From positions 2,356,001-2,420,000 of the forward strand of contig NZ_OY771430.1 in the NCBI RefSeq assembly GCF_963674565.1: a stretch of 64,000 nt of DNA, read 5' to 3'. The DNA is from an uncultured Carboxylicivirga sp. Lineage in GTDB: Bacteria; Bacteroidota; Bacteroidia; Bacteroidales; Marinilabiliaceae. The notes below the pieces were generated by a model. The model was not told the DNA's origin, searched no databases, and saw only the letters and a list, made by a program, of their open reading frames with translations. Made by a program: the position numbers and the translations under genes. Each line of letters starts with the position of its first letter. The first letter of the stretch is position 1. Positions 26,863-35,962 of this stretch are shown here, piece after piece.

Positions 26863-26890
26863 GGCAAGTAGCACAAGTTTGCTACTTGCC
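26863..26890 (-). terminator. Hairpin after susD in the glucan locus
   Basis: GGCAAGTAGCA (26863-26873) pairs exactly with TGCTACTTGCC (26880-26890) around a 6-nt loop, 11 bp past the SusD stop. T residues follow only after about 10 bases on the minus strand. Such hairpins can set lower expression of enzymes than of SusC/SusD. Confidence 0.55.
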
Positions 26891-26900
26891 ATGTGATTTT

Positions 26901-28412
26901 TTAATATCCTGGATTTTGTTCAAGATCTGGATTTAATCTTATTTCTCTCTCTGGAATCGGGAACAGTAAGCGTGATTCTGTAACATTATATGAAGTACTT
27001 ACCGGATCAACACCATCAGGATAATAATATGCCTGAGGATCTGCTTTTACCTTCTCTCCATGAACATTCATTACTTCAATTGCCAATCCCCAGCGAACCA
27101 AATCAGGCCATCTCTTATTCTCAAAGGCCAATTCCACCCTTCTTTCCTGGATTATAGCTTCTCTTAAATTTGTTTGATCAGATACAGTTAAAGCACTTAA
27201 ACCGGTTCGGGAATGAGCATGCACCTGATTCAGATATATCAATGCCTCCGGAGCCCTGCCTTGCTCGTTAATAGCTTCAGCCAACATTAATAAAACTTCA
27301 GAATATCTGTAAATAGGCCAATCATCATTCGTATTAGGAGCAATGCTGGCACCATGAACGTACTTTTTTACATAAGGACGATTCACATAGCCTTGTCCGG
27401 TATAAAATCCAATGGAAGCATCTAAACGCATATCTCCATCTTCGAAGGCTTCAATAACATCAGGAGTTGGTGTATTCCATCCTGCATAAGCATTTGAATT
27501 CCCATTAGGAAAACCGGGTATCACACCAGGATTAGATAGTCGTGGTAAAAAATTATAAGCAAAACTACTAGCTGCATTAGCTGTTGGATCATCTGTATAC
27601 TGAACAGAGAAAATTAATTCATTATTATTTTTATTATTAGGATTAAAAACGGCAGCATAATCAGAAAGTAATGAAAAACCTTCGACATTCAGAAGTGCAT
27701 TTTCTGCATTAGCCCATTCTTCCAGAACTAAATATACATTACCTAATAAAGTATATGCAGCTCCATTTGAAACATACCCTCTCGTTTGCTCACTAAATGA
27801 TGGTAAAATACTAGCGGCCTCACTTGCATCAGCTATAATCTGGTTATAAATTAAGTCTTTTGATGTACGTAAAGCCAATGTTTGTTCATAACTGGTAGGA
27901 GGTGTGGTTATTAATGGCACCTCACCAAAGTACTGAACCAAATCAAAATAAGCAAATGCCCTTAAAAATAACGCCTGTCCTTTATAATTATTTCTTGCTT
28001 CATCTGAAATTTCAGCATTATCGATTCTACTTAGTATTTGATTTGCTCTACCAATAATTATATAGTTGTTATTATATTTTGTTGATACACCTCCACCATT
28101 GGAATCATCAATAAACAGGTCATAGTATTCAATACCTGCATAACCGCGATTATCAACATTATAACTAAAAGTAGTATTATCCGAGCGCATTTCACCCATG
28201 GTCCAAGCCCCATAATCTACTAAACCAGATCCAAATAATGGTCTCAAGTGTTGGTATGCTCCTATAATGGCTAGTGAATAATCTGATTCTGTTTTGTAAA
28301 AATCCTCTGCCGAAACAACCGTTTCAGGAAGTTTTACCAAGTAATCATCACCACAAGCTGTTAATCCAAACACAGCTATTAAAAGTATGTATATATAATT
28401 AGATGTTTTCAT
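26901..28412 (-). CDS. SusD/RagB-family glycan-binding outer-membrane lipoprotein
   Basis: This 503-residue lipoprotein (lipobox LTAC, Cys20, then GDDYL) has the SusD layout. An N-terminal SusD-like part contains PETVVSAEDFYKTESDYSLAIIGAYQ, helical TPR-like pairs contain GQALFLRAFAYFDLVQYFGEVPL, and the C-terminal RagB region contains YRYSEVLLMLAEAINEQG and ENKRWPDLVRWG. SusD proteins close over their SusC partner and pass oligosaccharides into it at the cell surface. It is encoded 18 bp downstream of the STN-type SusC gene and is the natural partner of that protein. The ligand is inferred to be beta-1,3-glucan from the GH128 and GH5 genes behind it. Confidence 0.93.
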   Translation of the reverse strand: MKTSNYIYILLIAVFGLTACGDDYLVKLPETVVSAEDFYKTESDYSLAIIGAYQHLRPLFGSGLVDYGAWTMGEMRSDNTTFSYNVDNRGYAGIEYYDLFIDDSNGGGVSTKYNNNYIIIGRANQILSRIDNAEISDEARNNYKGQALFLRAFAYFDLVQYFGEVPLITTPPTSYEQTLALRTSKDLIYNQIIADASEAASILPSFSEQTRGYVSNGAAYTLLGNVYLVLEEWANAENALLNVEGFSLLSDYAAVFNPNNKNNNELIFSVQYTDDPTANAASSFAYNFLPRLSNPGVIPGFPNGNSNAYAGWNTPTPDVIEAFEDGDMRLDASIGFYTGQGYVNRPYVKKYVHGASIAPNTNDDWPIYRYSEVLLMLAEAINEQGRAPEALIYLNQVHAHSRTGLSALTVSDQTNLREAIIQERRVELAFENKRWPDLVRWGLAIEVMNVHGEKVKADPQAYYYPDGVDPVSTSYNVTESRLLFPIPEREIRLNPDLEQNPGY

Positions 28413-28430
28413 TTCTATTGAGTTAATTAA

Positions 28431-31400
28431 TTACAAATTAATATTTACACCAAAAGTAAAGGTTCTAGGTACCGGATATGCAGTGTAATCATTACCAGAA
28501 TACAAACCACCTGCAGCAGAAACTTCAGGGTTATTACCCGGATATTTGGTAAATACATAAGCCTGTTGTATACTTCCATACACTCTCAAACCCTTGATAT
28601 AATTACTCTTAACAGGCACCTGATAACCAAGTGTTATATTCTTAACGGACAAGTAACTTGCATTATAAAGAAACTTTGAATTCATCCAATCTCGCTCGTA
28701 TTGAGTTGTACCAGAAATAACCTTACCATAAATACCGTCACCTGGATCCTCAGGAGATCGCCATCTGTTCTGAACGGCTTTATACACATTAAATGCGCCA
28801 TCTAAGTTAGTTGAGAAGCGTTCAATATGATTGAAAATTTTATGACCGTAAGCACCTTGTATTACTATAGACAAATCAAACCCTTTGTAATTAAATGAAT
28901 TGGTCATACCATAAACACCTTTAGGTGTTGAGCTTCCTAAAACTGTTTTATCCCTGTCGTCATTATAAACCCATCCATCACCATCCTGATCAACAAACTT
29001 AACAGTTCCAATTTGAGCTCCTTCCCTTCCTACTTCAGCAACTTCATCTTCGGTATAGTATAATCCATCCCATTCCAAAGCATATAACTGACCAAGTGGT
29101 TGTCCAACTTCCGTAATAGTATTATCCCCATATATAGCAGCATTGGAAGTTCCTAACTCAAGTGCTTTATTACGATTAAAAGCTATATTAAAATCTGTAT
29201 TCCATTTAAATACTCCTGTTAGGTTTTTTGTACTTACAGACAATTCATGCCCCCAAAACTCAATCTTACCAACATTTGTTGTGAAATTGTAAAAACCCGA
29301 TGAAATAGGAATATCTACAGTGTATAACAGGTTATCAGTTGTTCGCTTAAAGTAATCGTATGTAAAGTATACTCGATTATTGAAAAATCCCAGATCAAGA
29401 CCAAAATCGATTTCTGTAGTTTGTTCCCAACCCAGCTCGGTATTATTTAATCCTGCTAAACTTTTACCATTAACCAATGCACTATTGACAGGATTATTTG
29501 TCGCTACCATATTGGCATATTGAGTATAATTACCAATATTATTGTTTCCTGTAACACCATAACTGGCTCTTAATTTAAGGAAAGATATCTGCTCAATACC
29601 TGACATAAAACTTTCTTCAGATGCAATCCACCCTACTGATGCTGAAGGGAAGTCACCCCATCGATTATCAGCTCCGAAACGTGACGAAGCATCACGACGG
29701 TATGCCAGAGAAACTAGATAACGTTGCTTGTAGTTATAATTAATTCGACTAATCAGAGATAGTAATGACCAATCCTGAATATCTGTAGATCCTGTAATAG
29801 TAGTTGCAACATTTAATGTCTGGATTCGATTATCGGGAAAACCAGTTCCACTTAAATATCCTGTTTCTCCATGAGCACTCTGAGCTGAATAAGCTCCTAA
29901 CACCTCGAATTTATGGTCATTAATATCCTTTTTATAAGTCAGTATATTCTCCCATAGCCACGAGTACCCAAATGAATTGCTATGTGAACCAGAAATCCTA
30001 GAAAAATCAGTTTCACTGCCTGGATTGAAGATGCTTCCGGCAGTTGATGGATAGAAGAAATCATTAATACTATTTCCTAAATCAACACCAATAGATGATT
30101 TGTAGGTAAGGCCTCTTACAGGTTCAAACTCCAAAAATCCTGTAGAAAGGAACCCTACATTTCTGGTTTTGTTTTTCACAACCTGCACCTGATTATACCA
30201 GTTTGGCCCAGGAGCAGTACCATAGTCATTTCCCCATACACCGGCATTAACCGGAATAGTTCCATCTTCATTAATATAAGGTGCCAAGGGAGATGTTAGT
30301 ATTGCTGATTGAACAATACTTGGGGTATTATACCAAATACCATCACTCTGAGGAGTATTGTTTTTAGTTACTGTATTGGCAACATTCACACCCACTTTTA
30401 ATTTATCGTTGAATTCATATTCTGAATTAACACGTACTGAAAATCGATTGTAATCTGAATTCAGTAAAACTCCTTCTTGCTTAAAATATCCGGCAACAAT
30501 TGATGATCTGAATTTATCTTTACTAACGCTGTAGTTTATTGAATAATTTTCAATGGTTGCATTGCGGGTAACTGCATCTAACCAATCTGTTCCCTCTCCG
30601 TATTCTTCAGGGTTTTGAAACATCTCTGGTACTCCCCAACCGTTTTCTTCCTGAATTTCCTTTTTAAATTGGGCAAATTCCCGCGCATTCATCATCTCAG
30701 GCATTAAGTACTTTGGGATAACCTGCATACCTGTATACGCACTGATAGTAAGATTGGATTGTCCTGCTTTGGCTCTTTTAGTTGTGATAACCACAACACC
30801 GTTTGCTGCTCTGGAACCATACATAGCAGTAGATGAAGCATCTTTTAATACAGTAATGTTTTCAATTTCATCAGGGTTGATATTGGCAATATCTCCAGTT
30901 AACGGAAATCCGTCAACCACATATAATGGATCACTTCCTGCAGAAATTGATGCCTGTCCACGTACACGAATCGACATTCCTTGTCCAGGAATACCGGTTG
31001 TTTGATTAATTTGAACCCCAGCCAGCTTTCCTTGTAACTTTTGCGACAACTGGGCAGTTGGTATACTTTCCAATTCATCTGCATCAAGGTTTTGAATAGC
31101 ACCTGTAATATTACGTTTTGATTGAGATCCGTAAGCAATAGCCACTACTTCATCAATACCTATCACCTCCTCAATCATGGTTACATTAATAACATCCTTA
31201 TCACCTACTATAATTTCCTGTGATTTCATACCAATAAATGAATACAATAACACATCTCCTGATGAAACATTGGATAAGGAGTATTGTCCATTTATATCTG
31301 TTATTGTTCCTGTTGAAGAACCCTTTATGGTAACCGTAACACCAGGTAAGCCAATATTATCTCTATCTTTAACAACTCCCTTTACTGTAAATTCCTGTAT

Positions 31401-31772
31401 TAAATTGTTTGGAGTTGATAAAATTATTTTGCGATCAATTATAGTAAATTGAACATCTGTCCCTCCAAAAACCTCATTTAATATGCGATTTATCTTCTGA
31501 TTTTCGACTGAAATGCTAACTTCTCTGTCAAGATCAATTAATTTCTCATTGAATACAAAGTAAAACTCTGACTTTTCTTCAATTTCATCTATAACTTCTG
31601 ATAATTTCTGGTTATTAATCTCCAGGGATATGCTCGTCTTTTGGCTATAGCTATTATTTGCCATAGCAGTAAAAGCAGTTACGAACAGTAAAAAAATGCT
31701 TATACGCATAATTCTAAGGATTTTGACATGACAGTGGCAATCACGTTCATGAAAAGTTGTGAATTTTTTCAT
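28431..31772 (-). CDS. SusC/RagA-family TonB-dependent transporter with N-terminal STN signalling domain
   Basis: This 1113-residue transporter has a signal peptide around residues 22-44. A secretin/TonB N-terminal (STN) domain (about 48-118, ISLEINNQKLSEVIDEIEEK) is followed by a carboxypeptidase-like regulatory domain (about 128-205), a plug with IRVRGQASISAGSDPLYVVDG, and a 22-strand barrel closing with RTFTFGVNINL. The STN domain marks transporters that signal through an FecR anti-sigma factor to an ECF sigma factor; both genes lie just upstream on the same strand. Glucan oligosaccharide import across the outer membrane, with substrate-triggered induction of the locus, is the expected role. 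A second possible start (ATG at 31709) would leave only the signal peptide and would suit export as well. Confidence 0.93.
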   Translation of the reverse strand: MKKFTTFHERDCHCHVKILRIMRISIFLLFVTAFTAMANNSYSQKTSISLEINNQKLSEVIDEIEEKSEFYFVFNEKLIDLDREVSISVENQKINRILNEVFGGTDVQFTIIDRKIILSTPNNLIQEFTVKGVVKDRDNIGLPGVTVTIKGSSTGTITDINGQYSLSNVSSGDVLLYSFIGMKSQEIIVGDKDVINVTMIEEVIGIDEVVAIAYGSQSKRNITGAIQNLDADELESIPTAQLSQKLQGKLAGVQINQTTGIPGQGMSIRVRGQASISAGSDPLYVVDGFPLTGDIANINPDEIENITVLKDASSTAMYGSRAANGVVVITTKRAKAGQSNLTISAYTGMQVIPKYLMPEMMNAREFAQFKKEIQEENGWGVPEMFQNPEEYGEGTDWLDAVTRNATIENYSINYSVSKDKFRSSIVAGYFKQEGVLLNSDYNRFSVRVNSEYEFNDKLKVGVNVANTVTKNNTPQSDGIWYNTPSIVQSAILTSPLAPYINEDGTIPVNAGVWGNDYGTAPGPNWYNQVQVVKNKTRNVGFLSTGFLEFEPVRGLTYKSSIGVDLGNSINDFFYPSTAGSIFNPGSETDFSRISGSHSNSFGYSWLWENILTYKKDINDHKFEVLGAYSAQSAHGETGYLSGTGFPDNRIQTLNVATTITGSTDIQDWSLLSLISRINYNYKQRYLVSLAYRRDASSRFGADNRWGDFPSASVGWIASEESFMSGIEQISFLKLRASYGVTGNNNIGNYTQYANMVATNNPVNSALVNGKSLAGLNNTELGWEQTTEIDFGLDLGFFNNRVYFTYDYFKRTTDNLLYTVDIPISSGFYNFTTNVGKIEFWGHELSVSTKNLTGVFKWNTDFNIAFNRNKALELGTSNAAIYGDNTITEVGQPLGQLYALEWDGLYYTEDEVAEVGREGAQIGTVKFVDQDGDGWVYNDDRDKTVLGSSTPKGVYGMTNSFNYKGFDLSIVIQGAYGHKIFNHIERFSTNLDGAFNVYKAVQNRWRSPEDPGDGIYGKVISGTTQYERDWMNSKFLYNASYLSVKNITLGYQVPVKSNYIKGLRVYGSIQQAYVFTKYPGNNPEVSAAGGLYSGNDYTAYPVPRTFTFGVNINL

Positions 31773-31812
31773 AAATTTGTTCTTTACTTTATTAAAAAAT
31801 GGATCATTTTTT

Positions 31813-31836
31813 AGGAAGTTGTTCCCGCAACTTCCT
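31813..31836. repeat. Inverted repeat in the susC leader
   Basis: AGGAAGTTG (31813-31821) and CAACTTCCT (31828-31836) pair exactly around TTCCCG. A T run follows on the plus strand, while on the minus strand (the direction of the genes) it is flanked by A runs. It lies 41 bp before the SusC start and could shape the 5' leader rather than end FecR transcription. Confidence 0.4.
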
Positions 31837-31890
31837 TTTTTAGTAGTCTTTTAATTTGTTATTTGCTTGCGTTTACTGATTTAAGGTTAC

Positions 31891-32934
31891 CTATTCTTTA
31901 TATAATAAGACTTTCTTTTTGCTAACAGTCCCGTCCTTCTGCAGTTGACGTTCAGTTATTTTATATTTTATTGGTGAAGTTAAACTTAAGTACTTAAGTA
32001 CTTCTTCCAAGGTATCATCCTGAAATGTTCCCCTGAACACATACTCATCTAATTCTGGATTCTTCAATTCAATGTCCACATTATACCATCTTTCCATCCT
32101 TCTAATTACTTCTTTCATAGGATCACTCCTAAATACCAGCTTACCTTCCTTCCAGGCTGTAAATTTCGATGCATCTACCTCACTCACATTTAAAACGTTA
32201 TCTTGTAAAATCAATCTTTCATCTGGCTTCATAATAACATTATTTTTTAAGCCTTTTGTTGAAAATTCGACTTTCCCTTCCTCTAAAATAACTTCCATAA
32301 AATGATCATCAGGAATGGCATTACAATTAAACTGAGTTCCTAATACCTTTATCTTTGAACTTCCTGATGATACTTCAAAAGGATGATTCGGATCATGTGT
32401 AACATCAAACCAAGCTTCCCCTAATAAATTTACTTTTCTACTATTTACAAAAGGAACATGGTACTCAAGAGTTGAACCACTATTCAGATAGCCTGTTGTA
32501 CCGTCGGGCAAAGTAAATTGAACTCGAGATCCCATAGGTGCCATCACTTTTGATAACAAAGGCATCTCATATTTTAATCTTAAGGTTTCCTGATAATCCA
32601 TGAATAACTTTATACTTCCTGCTATTAATAAAGGAATTAGCAGGATGGCAGCGGCTCTTGAATACCATTTCAGGAATTTGTTAACTGGTTTAATCTCCAG
32701 ATGTGAACGTTCACTGTTTATTTTATGATGAACCCGATCTAAAATATAACCCACATCATGAGGATAATCTAAATCATTATCAATAAAACCATTGAACTTC
32801 GTTTTAAAATATCTTCTTAACTCTTCATTCTTCTCACCTTCTGCCAATAAAGATCTTACTTCCTTTTCTTCAGGCTCACTCAGTCTATTCTGAATAAATT
32901 GTTCAAGTATTTCTTTATTTAGTTTATTATTCAT
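31891..32934 (-). CDS. FecR-family anti-sigma factor
   Basis: The 347-residue inner-membrane protein has a cytoplasmic N-terminus that would hold the sigma factor (residues 1-88, with EEKEVRSLLAEGE) and one membrane helix (about 92-112, AAAILLIPLLIAG). The periplasmic FecR domain contains APMGSRVQFTLPDGTTGYLNSG and NLLGEAWFDVTH. A C-terminal STN-contacting domain (DUF4974-type, about 260-347) contains MKEVIRRMERWYNVDIELKN. The protein relays occupancy of the STN-type SusC to the ECF sigma factor encoded upstream. It is separated from the sigma gene by 167 bp and from SusC by 118 bp. Confidence 0.92.
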   Translation of the reverse strand: MNNKLNKEILEQFIQNRLSEPEEKEVRSLLAEGEKNEELRRYFKTKFNGFIDNDLDYPHDVGYILDRVHHKINSERSHLEIKPVNKFLKWYSRAAAILLIPLLIAGSIKLFMDYQETLRLKYEMPLLSKVMAPMGSRVQFTLPDGTTGYLNSGSTLEYHVPFVNSRKVNLLGEAWFDVTHDPNHPFEVSSGSSKIKVLGTQFNCNAIPDDHFMEVILEEGKVEFSTKGLKNNVIMKPDERLILQDNVLNVSEVDASKFTAWKEGKLVFRSDPMKEVIRRMERWYNVDIELKNPELDEYVFRGTFQDDTLEEVLKYLSLTSPIKYKITERQLQKDGTVSKKKVLLYKE

Positions 32935-33101
32935 CTGATCTTAATTAGGCTACTGTTATTACTTGGATTCATTTAGCCTTTCATAAAGTAATACACATGA
33001 AAAAACAAAATCTAACATTCATTAACATGATTTTTTGAAATAAATTCTTCAATTAATCACATATTAACTATTAATCAATTACTTATAATGTGTATTTATT
33101 T

Positions 33102-33686
33102 CTACAGAAATAGAAAATAATAGAGGATTAACCCCAAATTTGCTTCTGGAATATGTTTACGAAGAAATTTTAAGGCAGTTGAAATCTGATTATCAACAGT
33201 AGCAGGAGATATCTGTAATTCCTCGGCTATTTCACGAGAACTTTTTCCTTCTTTTCTGCTTTTTATAAAAATCTGTTTTTGCCTTTGTGGTAATAAATCA
33301 ATAATCTTATCTATTTCGTTAAGTGTTTCCTTAAACTCAATTTGTTCTTCCAGGTTAATTGTTCCTTCTTTCTTATACTCTTCTGAAAGAATATACTTAT
33401 CATGCTGCTGTTTTTGTCGAAACAGATTACACATTTTATGATAAGCAATTGTAAATAAATATGATTTTAAAGATGATTCTTTTTTTAATTTAGACTTGTT
33501 CTCCCATAATTTCAGAAATACATCCTGCACCAATTCCTCAGCTTCTTCTTTTGATTTCAAATAACTAATGGCAAAAGCAAATAAACGATTTCCGTATTTA
33601 TCAAAGATTAAATCAAAAGCATCCATATCTCCTCCATGAAGCTTATCAACGAGCAAAATATCCGATAAACGTTTTGATTCAGTCAT
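33102..33686 (-). CDS. ECF-family RNA polymerase sigma-70 factor (Bacteroidota glycan-locus type)
   Basis: The 194-residue sigma factor has region 2 at about residues 20-90 (AEELVQDVFLKLWENKSKLKKESSLKSYLFTIAYHKMCNLFR). Region 4 lies at about 125-180, with helix-turn-helix KEGKSSREIAEELQISPATVDNQIS. The sequence KSREIAE...TVDNQI is characteristic of the sigma factors that pair with FecR and STN-type SusC in Bacteroidota. It should be released from FecR when glucan binds SusC, then transcribe the SusC-to-DUF4625 operon. A possible promoter for its own gene is at 33711-33741. Confidence 0.93.
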   Translation of the reverse strand: MTESKRLSDILLVDKLHGGDMDAFDLIFDKYGNRLFAFAISYLKSKEEAEELVQDVFLKLWENKSKLKKESSLKSYLFTIAYHKMCNLFRQKQQHDKYILSEEYKKEGTINLEEQIEFKETLNEIDKIIDLLPQRQKQIFIKSRKEGKSSREIAEELQISPATVDNQISTALKFLRKHIPEANLGLILYYFLFL

Positions 33687-33710
33687 TATTCAATTTTATT
33701 AAATCTATTC

Positions 33711-33741
33711 CAAAGATTAATTTTCTTGCCGAAAAAACAAA
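33711..33741 (-). promoter_or_regulatory. Possible Bacteroidota-type promoter for the sigma gene
   Basis: On the minus strand TTTG (33738-33741) is followed after 19 bases by AATCTTTG (33711-33718), one base off the TAnnTTTG -7 box. It lies 25 bp before the sigma factor start codon, a good place for a short leader. Confidence 0.4.
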
Positions 33742-34151
33742 AATATTTATAATTATAAATTTTTGTTAATTTTTGTTTCATGAAAAAACTACTTAGGTCT
33801 AAGGCTTCTATTGGAAAAATGGTATTCAATATCTTTAATGTGGTTTGCTAATTTGATATGTATACTATCAATCTTCCAAATATTTAGATTTCTGATCTTT
33901 CTCAAACAACCTTTTGAACAGAATTTATTGGCCAATATTTTCAGTTTGATTAAAAAGGAAGATTTATTAAACCAGTTATGGAATTTTTTAAACCAGGCCT
34001 TAAATAAAGAGACATAAACACTTCCATTCAAAATAAGTATAATCTTCAATTGTTACATTTTAAACACACCTCAACCCAAATATAAAACCATCACTATTTC
34101 TAGGATTTTCATTAAATTAAACCCAATACAATTTCAACAATGGACTTAAAA

Positions 34152-34191
34152 AAACAGAGGCTGTCACGAAAATATCGGACAGCCTCTGTTT
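34152..34191 (-). terminator. Rho-independent terminator of the GH28 gene
   Basis: AAACAGAGGCTGTC (34152-34165) and GACAGCCTCTGTTT (34178-34191) are exact complements around a 12-nt loop. On the minus strand a run of seven T follows. It is 24 bp past the GH28 stop and ends the pectin pair. Confidence 0.85.
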
Positions 34192-34214
34192 GAAAGCTAA
34201 ATATAAAATAAAAA

Positions 34215-35933
34215 TTATTTCAAAAACACTCCATCAGCATTAACATCTGGTTCAACTTCAGTAACTGCCTTCACCTCTTGGCCATTGGTTACATTAATAC
34301 TAACCTTATCAGTTAATTCTCCCATTATACTGATCGCCACATCACCATTCTGATTAAAATCAAATCCTTCCATAGTTATTGACTTGCCATTATAAACAGA
34401 CAATGCATTTCCTTGATCAGCAATCACTTTTACATTCTCAAATACCATTCCGTCAGCATCAACTATGGCGATACCTTTTCTACCCCTTAAAACAGCATTT
34501 TTCAGGTGCACATTCTTCAGGTTCATTTCGGGTAATCCCATAAAGAAAGCCGCATTTCCAAAACCATTGGCAGTGATATTCTCCATAAAAACATTTTTGA
34601 ACGAAGGCGTTTCTTCACTAACCGGAACTATTTCAGGCTGATCTTCTTTACTTACCTTTTTGTTTTCATCATCAGGTATTGGCGACATACCTCCATAAAA
34701 CAAATTAAAGCGAATGGGTTCAGCCGGAATATCAATCATATCAATATTAGAGATATACACATCTTCCACTACTCCACCTCTACCTCGGTTGCTTTTAAAG
34801 CGAAGACCAATATCAGTTCCCATAAATACACAGTCGGATACATGAATATTTTTTACACCTCCCGACATCTCACTTCCAACCACAAAACCACCATGTCCAT
34901 GATAAACGATATTGTTTTTAATAATCACATTTTCGGTTGGCATGGCACGATCGCGACCATCCTGATCTTTACCTGATTTAATACAAATAGCATCATCTCC
35001 AACGTCAAAACTATTGTTATAAATCAACACATTCTTACACGATTCCAAATCCAATCCATCGCCATTTTGAGAGTACCATGGATTTCGCACATTCAGATTT
35101 CTTAGTATCACATCTTCACTCATTAACGGGTGTAGGTTCCATGCTGGTGAATTCTGAAAGGTAGGTCCATCTAATAAAACCTTCTTACAACTGATAATAC
35201 TTACCATCACAGGACGAAGAAAATCCTTTACAGCTTCATACTCCTCAATGGTGTCATAATGTTTTACATTAAAATTATCGCGTGCATCACCAGCTTTTGA
35301 TTTTGCCGTTGGATACCAGATTCTTCCATCATCGCTTAAAACACCTCCTGACTTAAGTAAACTTTTCCACTGAGCATCAGTCATCTTACTTTTTTTCACA
35401 GGACGCCATGCATCACCATTTCCATCAAATGTACCATTCCCTGTAAAAGCAATATTCTCCAAATCTTTTGCATATATCGGAGAAATGCAACGATAAGTAT
35501 TCAGTCCTTCAAAACTGGTTTCAATAATTGGATATTTATCAAAATCGGTACTAAAACGAATCACAGCTCCATCTTCAACATGAAGATTAATATTACTTTT
35601 CATGATTATAGGGCCTGTAATAAAAATACCACGTGGTACAATTACTTTACCCCCTCCTTTACCTGATACATGCTCAATAGCATCAACAAAAGCTTTTGTA
35701 TTATCCGTTACACCGTCAGCAATGGCACCAAAATCCTTAATATTTACAGAATAGTCCGGAAAGGTTGCCTCAACAACTTTTGGCATATCGAACTCAACAT
35801 TCTGGTAAATGTCAGGTTCAACTTCACAAGTCATCTCCACCTTATTGGTACAACAGCTACTAAAACCTGCTAACAGAAAGCTTAAAGCAGTTATTAACAG
35901 TGGTATCCGAATTTGTATCCTATACGATCTCAT
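34215..35933 (-). CDS. GH28 polygalacturonase
   Basis: This enzyme of about 572 residues has a signal segment ending in GFSSCC and may be lipid-anchored. The right-handed beta-helix starts with YSVNIKDFGAIADGVTDNTKAF. GH28 active-site landmarks are present in order: NGDGLDLESC (variant of NTD), GDDAICIKSG (the DD pair), YHGHGGFVVGSEMSGG (the GHG motif) and GLRFKSNRGRGG (the RxK motif). An insertion of about 60 residues after GNGTFDGNGDAWRPVKKS is usual for Bacteroidota GH28 proteins. It would cut polygalacturonan or remove terminal galacturonate. I chose the ATG at 35933 (MRSYRIQ) over one 14 codons upstream. The pectinesterase gene precedes it by 29 bp. Confidence 0.88.
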   Translation of the reverse strand: MRSYRIQIRIPLLITALSFLLAGFSSCCTNKVEMTCEVEPDIYQNVEFDMPKVVEATFPDYSVNIKDFGAIADGVTDNTKAFVDAIEHVSGKGGGKVIVPRGIFITGPIIMKSNINLHVEDGAVIRFSTDFDKYPIIETSFEGLNTYRCISPIYAKDLENIAFTGNGTFDGNGDAWRPVKKSKMTDAQWKSLLKSGGVLSDDGRIWYPTAKSKAGDARDNFNVKHYDTIEEYEAVKDFLRPVMVSIISCKKVLLDGPTFQNSPAWNLHPLMSEDVILRNLNVRNPWYSQNGDGLDLESCKNVLIYNNSFDVGDDAICIKSGKDQDGRDRAMPTENVIIKNNIVYHGHGGFVVGSEMSGGVKNIHVSDCVFMGTDIGLRFKSNRGRGGVVEDVYISNIDMIDIPAEPIRFNLFYGGMSPIPDDENKKVSKEDQPEIVPVSEETPSFKNVFMENITANGFGNAAFFMGLPEMNLKNVHLKNAVLRGRKGIAIVDADGMVFENVKVIADQGNALSVYNGKSITMEGFDFNQNGDVAISIMGELTDKVSINVTNGQEVKAVTEVEPDVNADGVFLK

Positions 35934-35962
35934 ATCTGATTTTTTATTGTTCTTTTTGTTTT

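Larger units (their letters stand above)
33687..34214. other. Intergenic region between the glucan and pectin loci
   Basis: In 528 bp I find no gene that I can support. Two overlapping short frames, one on each strand (33811-34017 plus and 33789-34049 minus), have unlikely lysine- or phenylalanine-rich compositions and no recognisable domain. The stretch holds the possible sigma-gene promoter near 33711-33741 and the terminator of the GH28 gene at 34152-34191. Confidence 0.5.

Noticed and set aside
33789..34049. Short open frames on both strands between the sigma gene and the GH28 gene
   Set aside because: They overlap each other on opposite strands, show no domain, and have skewed composition (Phe/Leu-rich on plus, Lys-rich on minus) expected from AT-rich spacer. 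A transposase remnant was considered but no DDE motif is visible.
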